Shown here one piece after another: positions 36,199 to 49,760 of a stretch of DNA of 64,000 nucleotides. Source of the DNA: Ehretia macrophylla (taxonomy: Eukaryota > Streptophyta > Magnoliopsida > Boraginales > Ehretiaceae); the NCBI GenBank assembly GCA_037974665.1, contig CM075775.1:39954152-40018151 (forward strand), given 5' to 3'. A program made the translations under genes and the position numbers. The notes under the pieces are model-generated. The model was not told where the DNA came from, made no database searches, and saw only the letters and a list, made by a program, of their open reading frames with translations. Position 1 is the stretch's first letter; the number at the start of each line of letters is the position of its first letter.

Positions 36199-37155
36199 CT
36201 TTGGCTCATTAGGAACACAGATCCGATTCCTAAATCTCCAAATACCATCATCATGAAACTTGAAATCTGTGTTGCTTTCTTTAATCTTCTGAAACTGTTG
36301 GTCCTTCTATTGAGCCTCTCGCAATTCAGGCAACAAGGTCGATTGAACCTGTGTAGTGGCAAAAAGTAACCCTTGTTGAGTCAATTGTGGTTTCCACAAG
36401 AATGCTTCCTCCGACAACTACTGCACCTTAACTTCCAGTTTTGCCATGCTCGCTTTCCGACTTAAGGCATCTGCAACTACATTTGCTTTACTGGACACAT
36501 AATTGATTGTGCAGTTATAATCATCCAAAAGCTCCATCCATCTTCTTTGCCTCATGTTCAACTCTTTTTGTGAGAACAAGTATTTCAAGCTCTTGTGATC
36601 AGTAAACACCTCGATCTTGTTACCCCACAGATAGTGCCTCCACTTCTTGAGTGCAAACACAATAGCCGCTAACTCCAAATCATGCGTCGGGAAATTCAAT
36701 TCATACGGCTTCGGTTTCCTAGAAGTATAAGCAATCACTCTACCATTTTGCATCAATACACAACCTAATCCTTCCTTCGAAGCATCGCTATAGATTACAA
36801 AACCTTGACTCCCTTCAGGTAATGCAAGAACAGGTGCAGAAGTCAATCACTTCTTCAATTCTTGGAAGCTGTTCTCACACTTGTCATCCCATATAAACTT
36901 CGTTTTCTTTTGAGTGAGCTTTGTAAGCGGTCCTGCAATCGTTGAGAAATCCTTCACGAACCTCCGATAATAACCAGCTAGACCAAGAAAACTCCGAACC
37001 TCCGTAACGTTTTCCGGCTTCTTCCAAGACATCACCGCTTCTATCTTTGCTGGATCTACTGCTATTCCCTCTTGGGATATGATGTGCCCCAGAAATGTAA
37101 TCTGCTGCAACCAAAATTCGCATTTGCTGAACTTTGCAAACAATTGATGCTCTCA
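36199..37155 (-). pseudogene. pol: Reverse transcriptase end, RNase H and linker of element D
   Basis: This stretch carries the RT connection region ([21 protein letters not shown]) and RNase H. The RNase H motifs YSDAS, ELAA, FTDHKSL and NVVADALSR keep all four acidic residues. It is interrupted by TGA at 37153-37155, TGA at 36847-36849, TAG at 36418-36420 and TAG at 36307-36309. The 36307 stop occurs at the same codon as the stop at 58700 in element E, while element A has an intact glutamine codon there. The reading frame is otherwise continuous with the RT upstream. Confidence 0.92.
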
Positions 37156-38445
37156 AAGTTTCTGCATTACCAATCGCAGATGTTGTTCATGCTCAGCCTT
37201 GGATTTCGAGTACACCAAAATATCATCAATGAAGATCACCACAAATTGGTCCAAGTAGGGTTGAAACACCTTATGCATCAAGTCCATAAAAGCTGCAGGG
37301 GCATTAGTTAGTCCAAATGGCATTACCACATATTCATAATGCCCATATCTCGTCCTAAAAGCCATTTTAGGCGCATCCTCCTTTTTGATCCGTAACTGAT
37401 AATACCCTTGCCTCAAGTTGAGCTTCGAATACACTTTAGCTCCCTGAAGTTGATCAAACAACTCGTCGATCAGTAGAAGTGGGTATTTATTCTTGACGGT
37501 TACTTGGTTCAATCCTCGGTAATCGATGCATAGCCTCAACGTTCCATCTTTCTTCTTTACAAATAGGACTGGTGCACCCCACGGAGAAGAACTTGGTTGA
37601 ACAAACCCCTTCTTCAACAATCCTTGCAATTGGTCCTTCAATTCTTGTAGCTCGGCTGGTGCCATACGATAGGGAGCTTTAGATATCGGCTGGGTATCAG
37701 GCAGTAATTCTATAATGAACTCGATCTTCCGATTTGGGGGTAAACCGGGCAATTCTTCCGAAAACACATCCGCATAATCTTTAATCACTGGCATCTCCTC
37801 CAACTTAGCTTTGTCCGACGGCTTGTTGATGAGGTAAGGTAAGTATCCACTACATCCTTTTCTCAAGGACTTCACTGCTTTTGTAGATGAAATGATGGAA
37901 CTCCCGGTGAAGTCTCTTCGACCCATTACCTCTAATATTGGTTGACCAGGTATCCGGAATGTTACAATCTTCGTCCGGAAATCTAGTTGGACATGATGCT
38001 TTGCCAACCAGTCCATCCCTAAGATGACTTCATAGTCTCGAAAAGGTAATACAATAAGATTGACTGAGAATTCCCTATCTTTAATTTGGATTTTACATGC
38101 TTTACAAGCTGAGCTAGTAACAAGTTTAGAACCCATCGGAGTACCAACTTCTACTTTGTAAGGCAAACATACAACTCGTAGTTTCACACGTTGCACACAT
38201 AAGGGAGTAATAAATGAATGAGTAGCACCTAGATCAATTAGCACCCTAACAGGTTGATTCAGTATCAAGAATGTACCTTCAACAACAGCGGTCTCCTCTG
38301 GAAGCTCCTCGCACTCAAGAGCATAAGCTCGAGCCTGAACTCTAGGAATTGGAGCCTTGCCTCTACCAACTGGTTTAACTTGATTTTGTCCTCCTTGCCA
38401 TTTAGGGCAATCCTTGATCTGATGCTGATCATTGCTACACCGCAC
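37156..38445 (-). pseudogene. pol: Protease and reverse transcriptase of element D (430 codons open)
   Basis: This is the longest open stretch in the window. It starts inside the second Gag zinc knuckle and runs through the aspartic protease ([14 protein letters not shown], catalytic Asp at about 38235) into RT. RT motifs are [46 protein letters not shown] and the active-site FIDDILVYS. Although open, it is probably inactive: the first RT catalytic Asp of motif A (KLDLRQGY in element E) is Asn here (codon 37417-37419, GAC to AAC). The protease has DLG where element E has DPG. The frame is closed by TGA at 37153. Confidence 0.93.
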
Positions 38446-38508
38446 ACATCGTCCTGACTTCTTCTAGCACTGGGCCTCGATATGACCCTTCTTGTAACAG
38501 TAAGAACA
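38407..38508 (-). other. Two CCHC zinc knuckles of element D Gag
   Basis: Knuckle 1 is CSYCYKKGHIEAQC (38467-38508) and knuckle 2 is [14 protein letters not shown] (38407-38448). Both fit CX2CX4HX4C, the nucleic-acid binding module of retroelement nucleocapsids. A TAG at 38464-38466 lies between them. Element E has both knuckles damaged (first Cys to Tyr in knuckle 1; a Cys to Ser change and a stop in knuckle 2). Confidence 0.85.
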
Positions 38509-39425
38509 GTTGATAGACTGAGTAGCAGGTGAACTACCTGTGGATCCGCGGGTGGAAGAGGCTGACGGTGCTTTAGTCGGGCCACGGTTATTAATTAGTC
38601 TGTTTTGGCTCTGGCCCTGACTACGACTCTGGCTCTGGAATTTCCTCTGTTGACCTGGAGGATAATACGGTTTCTTGTTCAGCTGGCTTGAACCGACTCT
38701 ATCAAGTTTCCTCTTCTCAACTCGGGAAGCAGCCACAAGGAGAGCAGAATAGGTATCAAAGTCAAGCAAAGCCAACTAGTCCTGAATTTCTAGCCTCAAC
38801 CCATTCGTAAATTTCCACATCTTCGCCTCAGGGGTACTGACCATGTATTGAGCATAACAGGACAGTCGGTCAAAACGAGCCTCGTACTAGGCCACCGTCA
38901 TGTTACCCTGGATCAAGTGCATGAATTCTTCAATCTGCCTCTGCCTGGAAACTACATGTACGTATTTCTCCTTGAAAGCCTTAACGAAATTACCCTACAA
39001 GCGAGGTGTCTGATCAGTTTCCCAAAGCGCCTCCACAGTGTGCCACCAATGCTCACATCCCCGTGCAATAGGAACACAGCGAACTCCATCTTTTCTTCAT
39101 CAGTATAGTCAAGTGGCCTGAAAATCATCTTGATCTCAGACAGCCAAGCCTCTGCTTTTTCATCATCAGCTTCCCCGTGGAATTTGGACAGGCAAAATTC
39201 AAGGAATTCCCGCATTCTGCTATTTCTCCCATGGTTACCATCATTCCTGTTGTTGTTGTTGTTGTTTGCTTCACGCACATCTTGACGTTCTATCACTCGC
39301 GACACGCGATCCATGGCATTCGCCATCATATTAAACATAGCCATGCTGGGATTAGTTTGATGAGCATCTCCGGTCTATTGGGGCTCACCGCTCCTATTAA
39401 TATTGTGGGTACTAAGGCCAGCCAT
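38446..39425 (-). pseudogene. gag: gag of element D, broken by stops and a 1-bp deletion
   Basis: The homologous ATG is at 39423-39425 (MAGLST...). A stop follows after 16 codons (TAG 39375-39377). The retrotransposon Gag core is readable as GEADDEKAEAWLSEIKMIFRPLDYTDEEK until a missing base at about 39057, just after HGD. From there the homologous reading continues in the frame shared with pol. Further stops are TAG at 38887-38889, 38776-38778 and 38464-38466. The C-terminal half is basic and Gln/Ser-rich (RKFQSQSRSQGQSQ) and leads to two zinc knuckles. Gag would coat the RNA inside cytoplasmic particles. This copy cannot make it. Confidence 0.92.
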
Positions 39426-39701
39426 CTATAGACACAAATTACGATGCACAATTTATTGGAATACGACAAACAAGAATTTAATCTATCAGGTATGCCACAT
39501 ATAATTTTATATAGATACACAATTCTAGAAACAGTTAAGACATGTTAATCACATAAGCACATAGAAACGGAGAAGGCATACTTGATATTGTCACACAATA
39601 ACACATAAACAAGTCATCCTAATAACCTTAGGGGTTCTACCCATGGTTCGAGAGTTAAACCCGGCTTAAGCAATCTAAGCTCTCATACTATTAAGATAAG
39701 G
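39426..39701 (-). other. Untranslated leader of element D
   Basis: This non-coding stretch between the 5' LTR and the gag start contains the decayed primer-binding site. It aligns with 55306-55585 of element E. I see no other feature in it. Confidence 0.8.
39679..39690 (-). other. Primer-binding site of element D (decayed)
   Basis: Read on the minus strand it is TAGTATGAGAGC, two mismatches from TGGTATCAGAGC, the complement of the plant initiator methionine tRNA 3' end. It lies 11 bases inside the 5' LTR boundary, as in element E. Confidence 0.85.
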
Positions 39702-42700
39702 TGTCACGCCCCAACCCGACCTATAAAGGTTAGACTAGGGTGTGATCTAAACATTCAAGTCATATCACGTACTTAACCGTTCATAAAAGTTTTAACACTT
39801 AACATTTTAACCTAAACTCCACAAATTCTCTGGAATTCCGGCAGCATAATGACTGTAATTGGGCTTTTTAGTTTGACCTAATTCTCTAAACGCCTCAAAA
39901 TTTCCAATCTCAAATTCATTTCCAACTAAGATTACTATCAATTGAAACGCCTACTAGTTGTCTCGAAGTCTCGTTTGATTAACAGCCTAGCATGATAACT
40001 ATGTCTCGTTTGTTTGTTAATCCTTGTTACAAAAGTACCCGTTGATCTTAGCTTAACAATGAGTACCTGCTTAAGATTGGATAGATTCATTTTACTTAAT
40101 TCTTACCTGATACTTCATAATCCTATGATAGATACTAGTCAATAGCGAAAGCAAAAACGACCATAGTAGTGACTATATAATTATGATCAGTACAAGCCAA
40201 AATTAGACCCCAAATTACAACAGGGGTCGTTTACAATACAATAACAAGAAACATAAGAATGAAATAGTCTTCAAACAACATATCGTTCACAAAATGGCCA
40301 TAGTCAAGTAAGGCACGTAGGGCAAGCAATCATTCCAAGGAATCATCATTAGGCACGTTGTCCTCGAGTACCTGTTCCTGGCCTTCTGCACCTGAGATAA
40401 TAAAAGAGGGTGAGTCCTTATGAACTCAGCGAGGGGGAACGAGAAATAAGTTTTGAAACACATTTTTCTGTTCAACTTATGAAAACCCTTTGCAAGCATG
40501 ACATGTATCACAAGTAAATACATAATGTAATATAACAGTAAAAGAACTCAATTACCCGTCTTTCCTCCCCGAGGTCCTCTAGGAACCAAGCGAGAGTACT
40601 TATACACATAGTGAAAAGGATATGGTGAGCCTTTGCTCTCAATTCATTTCTAGTATCAGTTGTTGCGGCCGACTTCAAATCATCCCCTTATCACGCCAAA
40701 TGGGTGTACTCCGGATGTACCCCGAAATCCTACGACCCAACTCTCCGAGGAAGTCTAGCCCCCAAGCGAGAGAGGGAATTGGACAATGGTAGTCACGGTT
40801 GCACCGGCAAACCTGATGCCGTCCGGTGTGCGTGAACGCTACCATGCCAGAATGAAAGGTTGCAACCTTGTAGGAAATGCACATTTATGATATTTAATAT
40901 ATCACATTAGGAGGACAATAAAGTAGGTTGCCTCCGAGCAGTCATAAGATTGCACATTGACAAGTAAACATGCGGGGCACGATATGACAGGTAATTTCAC
41001 TTATAAGCACATGGAGTTATATGAATATTAAACGGGCAGCCATGTAACGCATGTAAATCAAGTCATATAACTCATTTCGAAGTTCAGGTAATCAAATAAT
41101 AAGATTATTCAACATGCAACGATATCTACGTGGGACCGGGTGCAAGAAAGGCCTACTTGTCAACATGTAATCATCGAAATCACATTTAGGGCTACAAGGG
41201 CAACTACGGGCAGCCTACTAATCACATAATTAAACACGATATTCATAGGATCAACACTTAGCGAGTTTACCTAGTCATTAGGGTTTCATTTCATGCTCAC
41301 CCGTGCGATTAAGCCCTAAGTCATCTCGTAATTAAGCTCAAGCCATGCATTGATTAATTCAAACACCCTCAAGCATTCAAAACAGTCTACACAACATCCA
41401 AATGCCACAATCCCAAGCATTTAATACAACAAGAGAAGCTACAATAATTTTTCTAAGCATATCACTAGATGAAAACCTCACTGCAATGGTCTGTATTCTC
41501 ACAATCATTGAGACAAGCAAACAATCTCCAATTCTAGTGAACAAAATTTCAAATTAAATCTTAAGGAGTAAACTAAATTTAGAAACAAACCTCGCATCAT
41601 TTGGAGTTCGGGTTCAAGAGTTATAGCCAAAACCGTGAGACTACGCAAAACTGTCCAGATTTGCACACATTTCAATACTTGTCATTTTTGAGGACCTTAG
41701 GGTCAGATTTAGCCTTAGTCTATTTCTGACAAAAATGTCCAGAACTGACAAATATAGCAGCACACTAAATTGGTTTACTAAGTCAAAACTGGTTCGTTCT
41801 ACAAGGACAGTGAATCTGCCAAAACCTGCTTCATTTTTCCAGATTTTCCAGATTTGGACACATTTTGATATTTTTCCATTTTGAGAACCTTAGAGTCAAA
41901 ATTAGATTTGGCCTATTTCTATGAAAAATTCTCACAACTGGCAAAACTAGTCAGCTACCAATTTTCAAGCATTGTCAGCATCATTTACCTGGTCAAAATC
42001 ACTTCATTCCAACAGAACAGAAAGCTGTCAAATACGCGATTTCACCTATCTTCACATTCTAGCCAAATATCTTGCCATGCATGCTTACAAAAGCTCATGT
42101 ATACACATATATCACAAGTACAGAGGTAAAAATAGACATTCAAAGTCATGCATGTGGTTTTTAAAAGCATTTCAAGAAGTTTTAGCCCTCACCTTAGCAA
42201 GACAACAAGAAGATGCACAAACTCTTGATGAAGCACAATGTCGACCCTTTTCCTTCCTTAGCCAAGAGACAACTTGAGATTTCTCTAATTCCTAGCTTAG
42301 TAACCATGATCTTAGTATGTTCAAGTGGCTAGAACAAAAGAAAATGAAATGGAAGCAAACAAACTTACCTAAGCCGAAATGAATGTGCTATGAGCTTGCA
42401 TGTGTGATTTTTCCATTCTAGCTTGCTTGGTCGAGCTTCCTAGTTTCTTGCATGTCTTGATGAACCATTGAGTGATGAACTTAAGCTATGGATAGTAGGA
42501 TTTCAGCCAAGGGCCGAGAGAGAGAGAAGAAATGTGAGAGTGAGAGAAAATGAGAGAAAGAGAAAATGTGAGAAAGAAAATGAAAGGCTTAGCATTTTGG
42601 TCGGCTATATGCTTCGACAATCTGATTTTTGTGTTGTCTTTTGAATGTTATTTGAATTGTTGGTGGACAAGGGTGATGTGGCCGAGATGGGTGGCTTAGT

Positions 42701-43270
42701 AGTTAGCAAAATGTGGCTTTGGTGCAAGCAAAAGGTATGACAATGTGAAGACTTTGTCTTAAGCATGCTTGGTTAAAATAATTTTTGTTCATACTTTGCT
42801 CAAAGCCCTTGGTTTGGCCTGCCCTATGAGCATCAAGATCTGAATTTTTTTGTTTGTTCAAGGCTTATTTTATTGTGTGTTTGGGAAGTGCAAAAGAATA
42901 AAGAATAAAGAATAAGAATGTCTAGCTTTTTGTGAGATTTCGTCTTTTAGTGAGTTGACTTAGCATTTTAATATTAGTTAGTGGAGTTTGTAGGATTAAT
43001 TAATGATCTAGTGCTTCGTGTAAGATGCTTTCTTGATTAGCGTGCGGGTACGCTTTCCTAGGTTTAGGACACGCACTACGAGGTAGGGCACGAACTACGA
43101 GACGAATGCGCATTTCTCAAGTAAATGCACACAACCCTAAATGTATGCACGTAATTCAATGCAAGACACACAAAACAAAACACGTCTCTTAAACCTAGGT
43201 CAAGGCACGCAAATCTAGATTAGGGCACATGAAACGAGGTATCGCACGCAAATTGAGGTTGGGCTTCATA
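39702..43270 (-). repeat. 5' LTR of element D (about 3.57 kb)
   Basis: It runs from TGTCACGCCCC to GGGCTTCATA on the + strand. The last bases are mutated from CTCACA. It keeps both copies of the 19-bp ACTACGAG repeat (about 43074-43101) that the 3' LTR has reduced to one. Confidence 0.94.
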
Positions 43271-45661
43271 TCTGCAATGCAGGCTTGTAGCCCCCGACGT
43301 AGAGCTCTCGAAAAACTTTCCAACGGTATGTTGTGCGCCGCATAACTCCTTATGAATCAAAAGTTATGGGCACCGGAGCGATAGAGACCTGGTCCCAACC
43401 CCCCGCGCCCTCGATTTGCGGGCCCAACCTCTACGTGAAGTGAAGTTGTCTTGCCCAAGGTGTCGTTGGATTCGGTAATAGATATATGATGGATTAAGTT
43501 GTCATCCTTTTCGTGGCTCACGATGTACGATCTGGGACGAAAAAACAGCGCAAAAGAATAAAAGTCTCCCAAAATTGATGAAAACGTTCGATTTTGGGTT
43601 CCGAAAATAGGCGCAGCTAAGCAGACTTGCTGCCCCCGTCGTAGAGTTCTTGGAGAAATTTCCAACGGTATTTTGTGCGCTGCGTAACTCCATATGGATC
43701 AAAAGTCATGGGCACCGAACCGACGGAGACCTGGTCCCGAGCCCCACGCCATCGGTTTGCGGGCCCAGCCAATACGTTAACCAAAGTTGTCTTGCCCAAG
43801 GTGCCATGGGATTTGGTAATAGAAATGTGATGGATTAGGTTGTTGTCCTTTTTGTGGCTCACGACGTGCGATCCAGGACAGAAAAAAAGCGCAAAAGAAG
43901 AAAAGTATAACGAAACTAATGAAAACGTTCGATTTTGGGCTCCAAAAATAGGCGCAGCTGAGCAGACTAGCTCCCCCTGTTATAGAGCTCTCGGAGAGCT
44001 TTCCAACGATATGCTATGCGCCGCGTAACTCCTTACGGGTCAAAAGTTATGGGCACCGGAGCGACGGTGACATGGTCTTAAGCCCCACACCCTCGGTTTG
44101 TGGGCCCAGCCTCTACGTGAAGCGAAGTTGTCTTGCCCAAGGTACCGTGGGATTCGGTAATAGAAATGTGATGGATTTGGTTGTCGTCCTTTTCGCGGCT
44201 CACGACGTACGATCCGGGATGAAAAAACAGCGCAAAAGAAGAAAAGTATCCCGAAACTTATAAAAACATTCAATTTTGGGCTTTGAAAACAGGCGTAGTT
44301 GAGCAGGCTTGCTGCCCCCATCGTAGAGCTCTTGGAGAGCTTTCCAACGGCATGTTATGTACCGCGTAACTCCTTACGGATCAAAAGTTATGAGCACCGG
44401 AGCAACGGAGACCAGGTCCCGAGCCCCACGCCCTCGGTTTGTGGGCCAGTCTCTACGTGAAGCGAAGTTGCCTTGCCCAAAGTGCCGTGGGATTCTGTAA
44501 TAGAAATCTGATAGATTAGATTGTCATCCTTTTTGCGGCTCACGACGTACGATCTGGGACTGAAAAACTGCGCAAAAGAAGAAAAGTATTCTGAAACTGA
44601 TGAAAACGTTCGATTTTGGGCTCCGAAAACAGGCGCAGCCTATCAGGCTTACTGCCCCCGCCGTAGAATTCTCGGAGAGCTTCATAATAGTATGTTGTGC
44701 GCCGCGTAATTCCTTATGGATCAAAAGTTATGGGCACCGGAGAGATGGAGACCTGGTCCCAACCTTTCGCCCTCGGTTTAAGGGCCCAACCTCTACGTGA
44801 AGCGAAGTTGTCTTGCCCAAGGTGTTGTGGGATTCGAAAATAGAAATGTGATGGATTAGGTTGTCGTTCTTTTCGTGGCTCACGACGTACGATCCGGGAC
44901 GGAAAAACAACGCAAAAGAAGAAAAGTGTCCCGAAATGGATGATAACGTTCGATTTTGGACTCCAAAACCAGGCGCAACCGAGCAGACTTTCTGCCCCAG
45001 TCGTAGAGCTCTCATAGAACTCTCCAACGGTATGCTATGCATCGCGTAACTCCTTACAGATCAAAAGTTATGGGCACCAGAGCGATGGAGACCTGGTCCA
45101 AAGCTCCACGCCCTTGGTTTGTAGGCCCAGCCTCTACGTGAAGCGAAGTTGTCTTGCCCAAGGTGCTGTGGGATTCGGTAATAGAAATGTGATGGATTAG
45201 GTTGTCGTCCTTTTCGCAGCTCACGACGTAGGATGCGGGACGGAAAAACAGCGCAAAAGAAGAAAAGTGTCCTAAAATAGATGAAAACGTTTGATTTTGG
45301 GCTCCAAAAACAGGCGCAGCCTAGCAGACTTGCTGCGCCCGTCGTAGATCTCTCGGAGAGCTTTCCAACGGTATGTTGTGCACCGCGAAACTCCTTACGG
45401 GTTAAAAGTTATGGGCACTGGAGCGACGGAGACCAGGTCCCAAGCCCCACGCCCTCGGTTTGCGGGCCGGCCTCTACGGGAAGCGAAGTTGTCTTGCCCA
45501 AGGTGTCGTGGGATTCAGTAATAAAAATCTGATGGATTAGGTTGTCGTCCTTTTCGCGGCTCACAATGTACGATCTAGGACTGAAAAACTGCGCAAAAGA
45601 AGAAAAGGGTTCCGAAACTGATGAAAATGTTCGATTTTGGGCTCAGAAAATAGGCACAACC

Positions 45662-48600
45662 AAGCAGGTTTGCTGCCCCCACCATAGAGTTCTCAGAGAG
45701 CTTCGCAATAGTATGCTGTGCACCGCGTAACTCCTTACGGATCAAAAGTTATGGGCACCGGAGCGATGAAGACCTGGTCCCAACCCCCATGCCCTCGGTT
45801 TGAGGGCCCAACCTCTACATGAAGCGAAGTTCTCTTGCCCAAGGTGTCGTGAGATTCGGTAATAGAAATGTGATGGATTAGGTTGTAGTCTTTTTTGCGG
45901 CTCGTGACGTACTATCCGGGACAGAAAAACAGCGCAAAAGAAGAAAAGTGTCCCAAAATGGATGAAATCGTTCGATTTTGGGCTCCAAAAACAGGCACAG
46001 TCGAGCAGACTTGATGCCCTCGTCGTAGAGCTCTCAGAGAGCTTTCCAACGGTATGCTGTGTATCACGTAACTCTTTACGGATCAGAAGTTATAGGCACC
46101 GGAGCGACGGAGGCCTGGTCCCATACCCCACGCCCTCGGTTTGCTAGCCCAGCCTCTACATGAAGCGAATTGTCTTTCCCAAGGTGCCATGCGATTTGGT
46201 AATAGAAATGTGATGGATTATGTTGACGTCATTTTCGCGTCTCACAACGTACGATCTGGGACGGAAAAACAGCATAAAAGAAGAAAAGTATCCTAAAATG
46301 GATGAAAACGTTCTATTTTGGGGTCCAAAAATAAGCGCAGCCGAGTTGACTTGCTGCCCCCGTCATAGAGCTCTCAGAGAGCTTTCCAACGGTATGTTGT
46401 GCGCCACGTAACTCCTTACGGATTATAAGTTATGGGCACCGGAGCGACGGAGACCAGGTCTCAAGCCCCACGCCCTTGGTTTGCGGGCCCAGCCTCTACG
46501 TGAAGTGAAGTTGTCTTGCCCAAGGTACCATGGGATTTGGTAATAGAAATGTGATGGATTAGGTTGTTATCATTTTCACGGCTCACGACGTACGATCCGA
46601 GACGAAAAACCAGCGCAAAAGAAGAAAAGTATCCCAAACTGATGAAAACGTTCAATTTTGGGCTCTGAAAATAGGCGCTGTCGCGCAGGCTTGCTGCCCC
46701 CGTCGTAGAGCTCTCGGAGAGCTTTCCAACAGTATGTTATGCGCGCGTAACTCCTTACGGATCAAAAGTAATGGGCACCGGAGAGACGGAGACCATGTCC
46801 TAAGCTCCATGCCCTCGGTTTGCGGGCCAACCTCCACGTGAAGCAAAGTTGTCTTGCCCAAGCTGCAGTGGGATTCGGTAATAAAAATGTGAAAGATTAG
46901 GTTGTCGTCCTTTTCGCAGCTCACGACGTACGATGCGAGACTGAAAAATAGCGCAAAAGAAGAAAAGTGACCCGAAATGGATGATAACGTTTGATTTTGG
47001 ACTCCAAAAACAGGTGCAACTGAGCATACTTTCTGCCCCCGTCGTAGAGCTCACCAACGGTATGCTGTGCATCGCATAACTCCTTACAGATCAAAAGTTA
47101 TGGGCACCGGAGCGACGGAGACCTAGTCCAAAACCCCATGCCCTCGGTTTGCGGGCCCAGCCACTATGTGAAGCGAAGTTGTCTTGCCCAAGGTACAGTG
47201 GGATTCGGTAACAGAAATGTGATGGATTAGGTTGTTGTCCTTTTCGCAGCTCACGACGTATGATGCGGGACTGAAAAACAGCGCAAAAGAAGAAAAGTGA
47301 CCCAAAATAGATGAAAACGTTCGATTTTGGGCTCCAAAAATAGGCGCAGCCGAGCAGACTTGCTACCCCCGTCGTAGAGCTCTCGGAGAGCTTCCCAACG
47401 GTATGTTGTGCACCGCGTAACTCCTTACAGGTCAAAACTTATGGGCACCGAAGCGACGGAGACCAGGTCCCAAGCCCCATGCCCTCGGTTTGCGGGTCGG
47501 CCTGTACGTGAAGCGAAGTTGTCTTGCCCAAGGTGTCATGGGAGTTAGTAATAAAAATCTAATGGATTAGGTTATCGTCCTTTTCGCGGCTCACGAAGTA
47601 CGATCTGGGACTGAAAAACTACGCAAAAGAAGAAAAGTGTTCTGAAACTGACGAAAACGTTCGATTTTGGGCTCAGATAATAGGCGCAGCCAAGCAGGTT
47701 TGCTGCCCCCACCATAGAGTTCTCAGAGAGCTTCGCAATAGTATGCTGTGCACCGCGTAACTCCTTACGGATCAAAAGTTATGGGCACCGGAGCGATGAA
47801 GACCTGGTCCCAACCCCCATGCCCTCGGTTTGAGGGCCCAACCTCTACATGAAGCGAAGTTCTCTTGCCCAAGGTGTCGTGGGATTCGGTAATAGAAATG
47901 TGATGGATTAGGTTGTCGTTCTTTTCGCGGCTCGCGACATACGATCCGGGACGAAAAAACAGCGCAAAAGAAGAAAAGTGTCCCAAAATGGATGAAATCG
48001 TTCGATTTTGGGCTCCAAAAACAGGCACAGTCGAGCAGACTTGATGCCCTCGTCGTAGAGCTCTCAGAGAGCTTTCCAACGGCATACTGTGCGTATCGTA
48101 ACTCTTTACGGATCAAAAGATATGAGCATCGGAGCGACGGAGACCTGGTCCCAAGCTCCATGCCCTCGGTTTGCGGGCCCAGCCTCTACATGAGGCGAAG
48201 TTGTGTTGCCTAAGGTGCCATGTTATTCTGTAATAGAAATGTGATGGATTAGGTTGTCATCCTTTTCGAGGCTCACGACGTACGATCCGGGACGAAAAAA
48301 CAGCGCAAAAGAAGAAAAGTGTCCCAAAACGGATGAAAACGTTCGATTTTGGACTCCAAAAATAGGCACAGTTAAGCAGACTTGCTGCCCTGTCATAGAG
48401 CTCTCAGAGAGCTTTCCAACGGTATGTTGTGTGCCGCGTAACTCCTTACGGATCAAAAGTTATGGGCACCGGAGCGACAGAGACCAGGTCCCAAGCCCTA
48501 CACCCTTGGTTTGCGGGCCCAGCCTTACGTGAAGTGAAGTTGTCTTGCCCATGGTGCCATGGGATTAGGTAAAATAAATGTGATGGATTAGGTTGTCGTC

Positions 48601-49760
48601 CTTTTCGCGGCTCACGACGTGTGATCCGGGACGGAAACACTGTGCAAAAGAAGAAATGTATCCCGAAACTGATGAAAATGTTCAATTTTGGGCTCTGAAA
48701 ATAGGCGCTATCGAGCAGGCTTGCTGCCCCCGTAGTAGAGCTCTCGAAAAGCTTTCTAATGGTATGTTGTGCGCGTGTAACTCCTTACGGATCAAAAGTT
48801 ATGGGCACCGGAGCGACGGAGACCATGTCCCAAGCCCCATGCCCTCGGTTTGCGGGCCAACCTCCACGTGAAGCGAAGTTTTCTTGCCCAAGATACCGTG
48901 GGATTCGATAATAGAAATGTGAATGATTAGATTGTCGTCCTTTTCGCAGCTCACGACGTACAATGCGGGACGGAAAAACAGTGCAAAAGAAGAAAAGTGT
49001 CCTAAAATAGATAAAAATGTTCAATTTTGGGCTCCAAAAACAGGCACAACCGAGCAGACTTGCTACCCCTGTCGTAGAGCTCTCGAAGAGCTTTCCAACG
49101 GTATGTTGTGCACTGCGTAACTCCATACGGGTTAAAAGTTATGGGCACTGGAGCGACGGAGACCAGGTCCCAAGCCCCCCGCCCTCGGTTTGCGGGCCGG
49201 CCTCTACGGGAAGCGAAGTTGTCTTGCCCAAGGTGTCGTGGGATTCAGTAATAAAAATATGATGGATTAGGTTGTCGTCCTTTTCGCGGCTCACGAAGTA
49301 CGATCTGGGACTGAAAAAACTTCGCAAAAGAAGAAAAGTATTCCAAAAGTGATGAAAACGTTCGATTTTGGGCTCCAAAAATAGGCGCAGCCTAGCAGGT
49401 TTGCTACCCCCGCCGTAGAGTTCTTGGAGAGCTTCGCAACAGTATGCTATGCGCCGCGTAACTCCTTACGGATCAAAAGTTATGGGCACCGGAGCGACGG
49501 AGACCTGGTCCCAACCCCCACACCCTCGGTTTGAGGGCCCAGCCTCTACGTGAAGCGAAGTTGTCTTGCCCAAGGTGTTGTGGGATTCAGTAATAGAACT
49601 GTGATGGATTAGGTTGTTGTCCTTTTCGCGGCTCGCGACGTACAATTTTGGACAAAAAAATAGTGCAAAAGAAGAAAAGTGTCCCAAAATGGATGAAAAC
49701 GTTCAATTTTGGGCTCCAAAAATAGGCACCGCCGAGCACACTTGATGTCCCCGTCGTAGA
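45662..49760 (+). repeat. Higher-order repeat region: 6-monomer then 5-monomer spacing
   Basis: CACCATAGAGTTCTCAGAG lies at about 45681 and again 2030 bp on. The roughly 420 bases from there (including GATGAAATCGTTCG and ACTTGATGCCCTCGTCG) are nearly identical in the two copies. The GACTTGATG variant recurs at 46013 and 48043 (+2030), and as CACTTGATG at 49742 (+1699). The GCGGGC/TCGGCCT variant recurs at about 45466, 47506 and 49196. The CCAACCTCCACGTG variant recurs at about 46828, 48858 and 50562. Confidence 0.85.
48681..48880 (+). repeat. Identical 200-bp satellite patch, copy 1 (partner at 50385-50584)
   Basis: The patch carries AGGCGCTATCGAGC, CTCTCGAAAAGCTTTC and GCGCGTGTAACTCC. It is identical base for base to 50385-50584, 1704 bp (five monomers) downstream. 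Flanking bases differ. Confidence 0.88.

Larger units (their letters stand above)
31553..43270 (-). mobile_element. Element D: full-length Ty3/gypsy Tekay/Del-like chromovirus, minus strand (about 11.7 kb)
   Basis: On the + strand it reads 3' LTR (31553-35104), polypurine tract (35105-35117), pol and gag in reverse (35145-39425), primer-binding site (39679-39690) and 5' LTR (39702-43270). The flanking five bases are TATGC (31548-31552) and TCTGC (43271-43275), a target duplication with one mismatch. The two LTRs differ at roughly 4% of sites in a stretch of about 360 bp that I aligned by eye, plus one 19-bp deletion, so the insertion is not recent. The coding region is broken by stops, one 1-bp deletion and one 233-bp deletion. 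Satellite flanks both ends in register. Confidence 0.95.

Noticed and set aside
37153-38445. Functional reverse transcriptase gene in element D
   Set aside because: Although 430 codons are open, motif A has lost its catalytic Asp, and the flanking gag, RNase H linker and integrase are broken.
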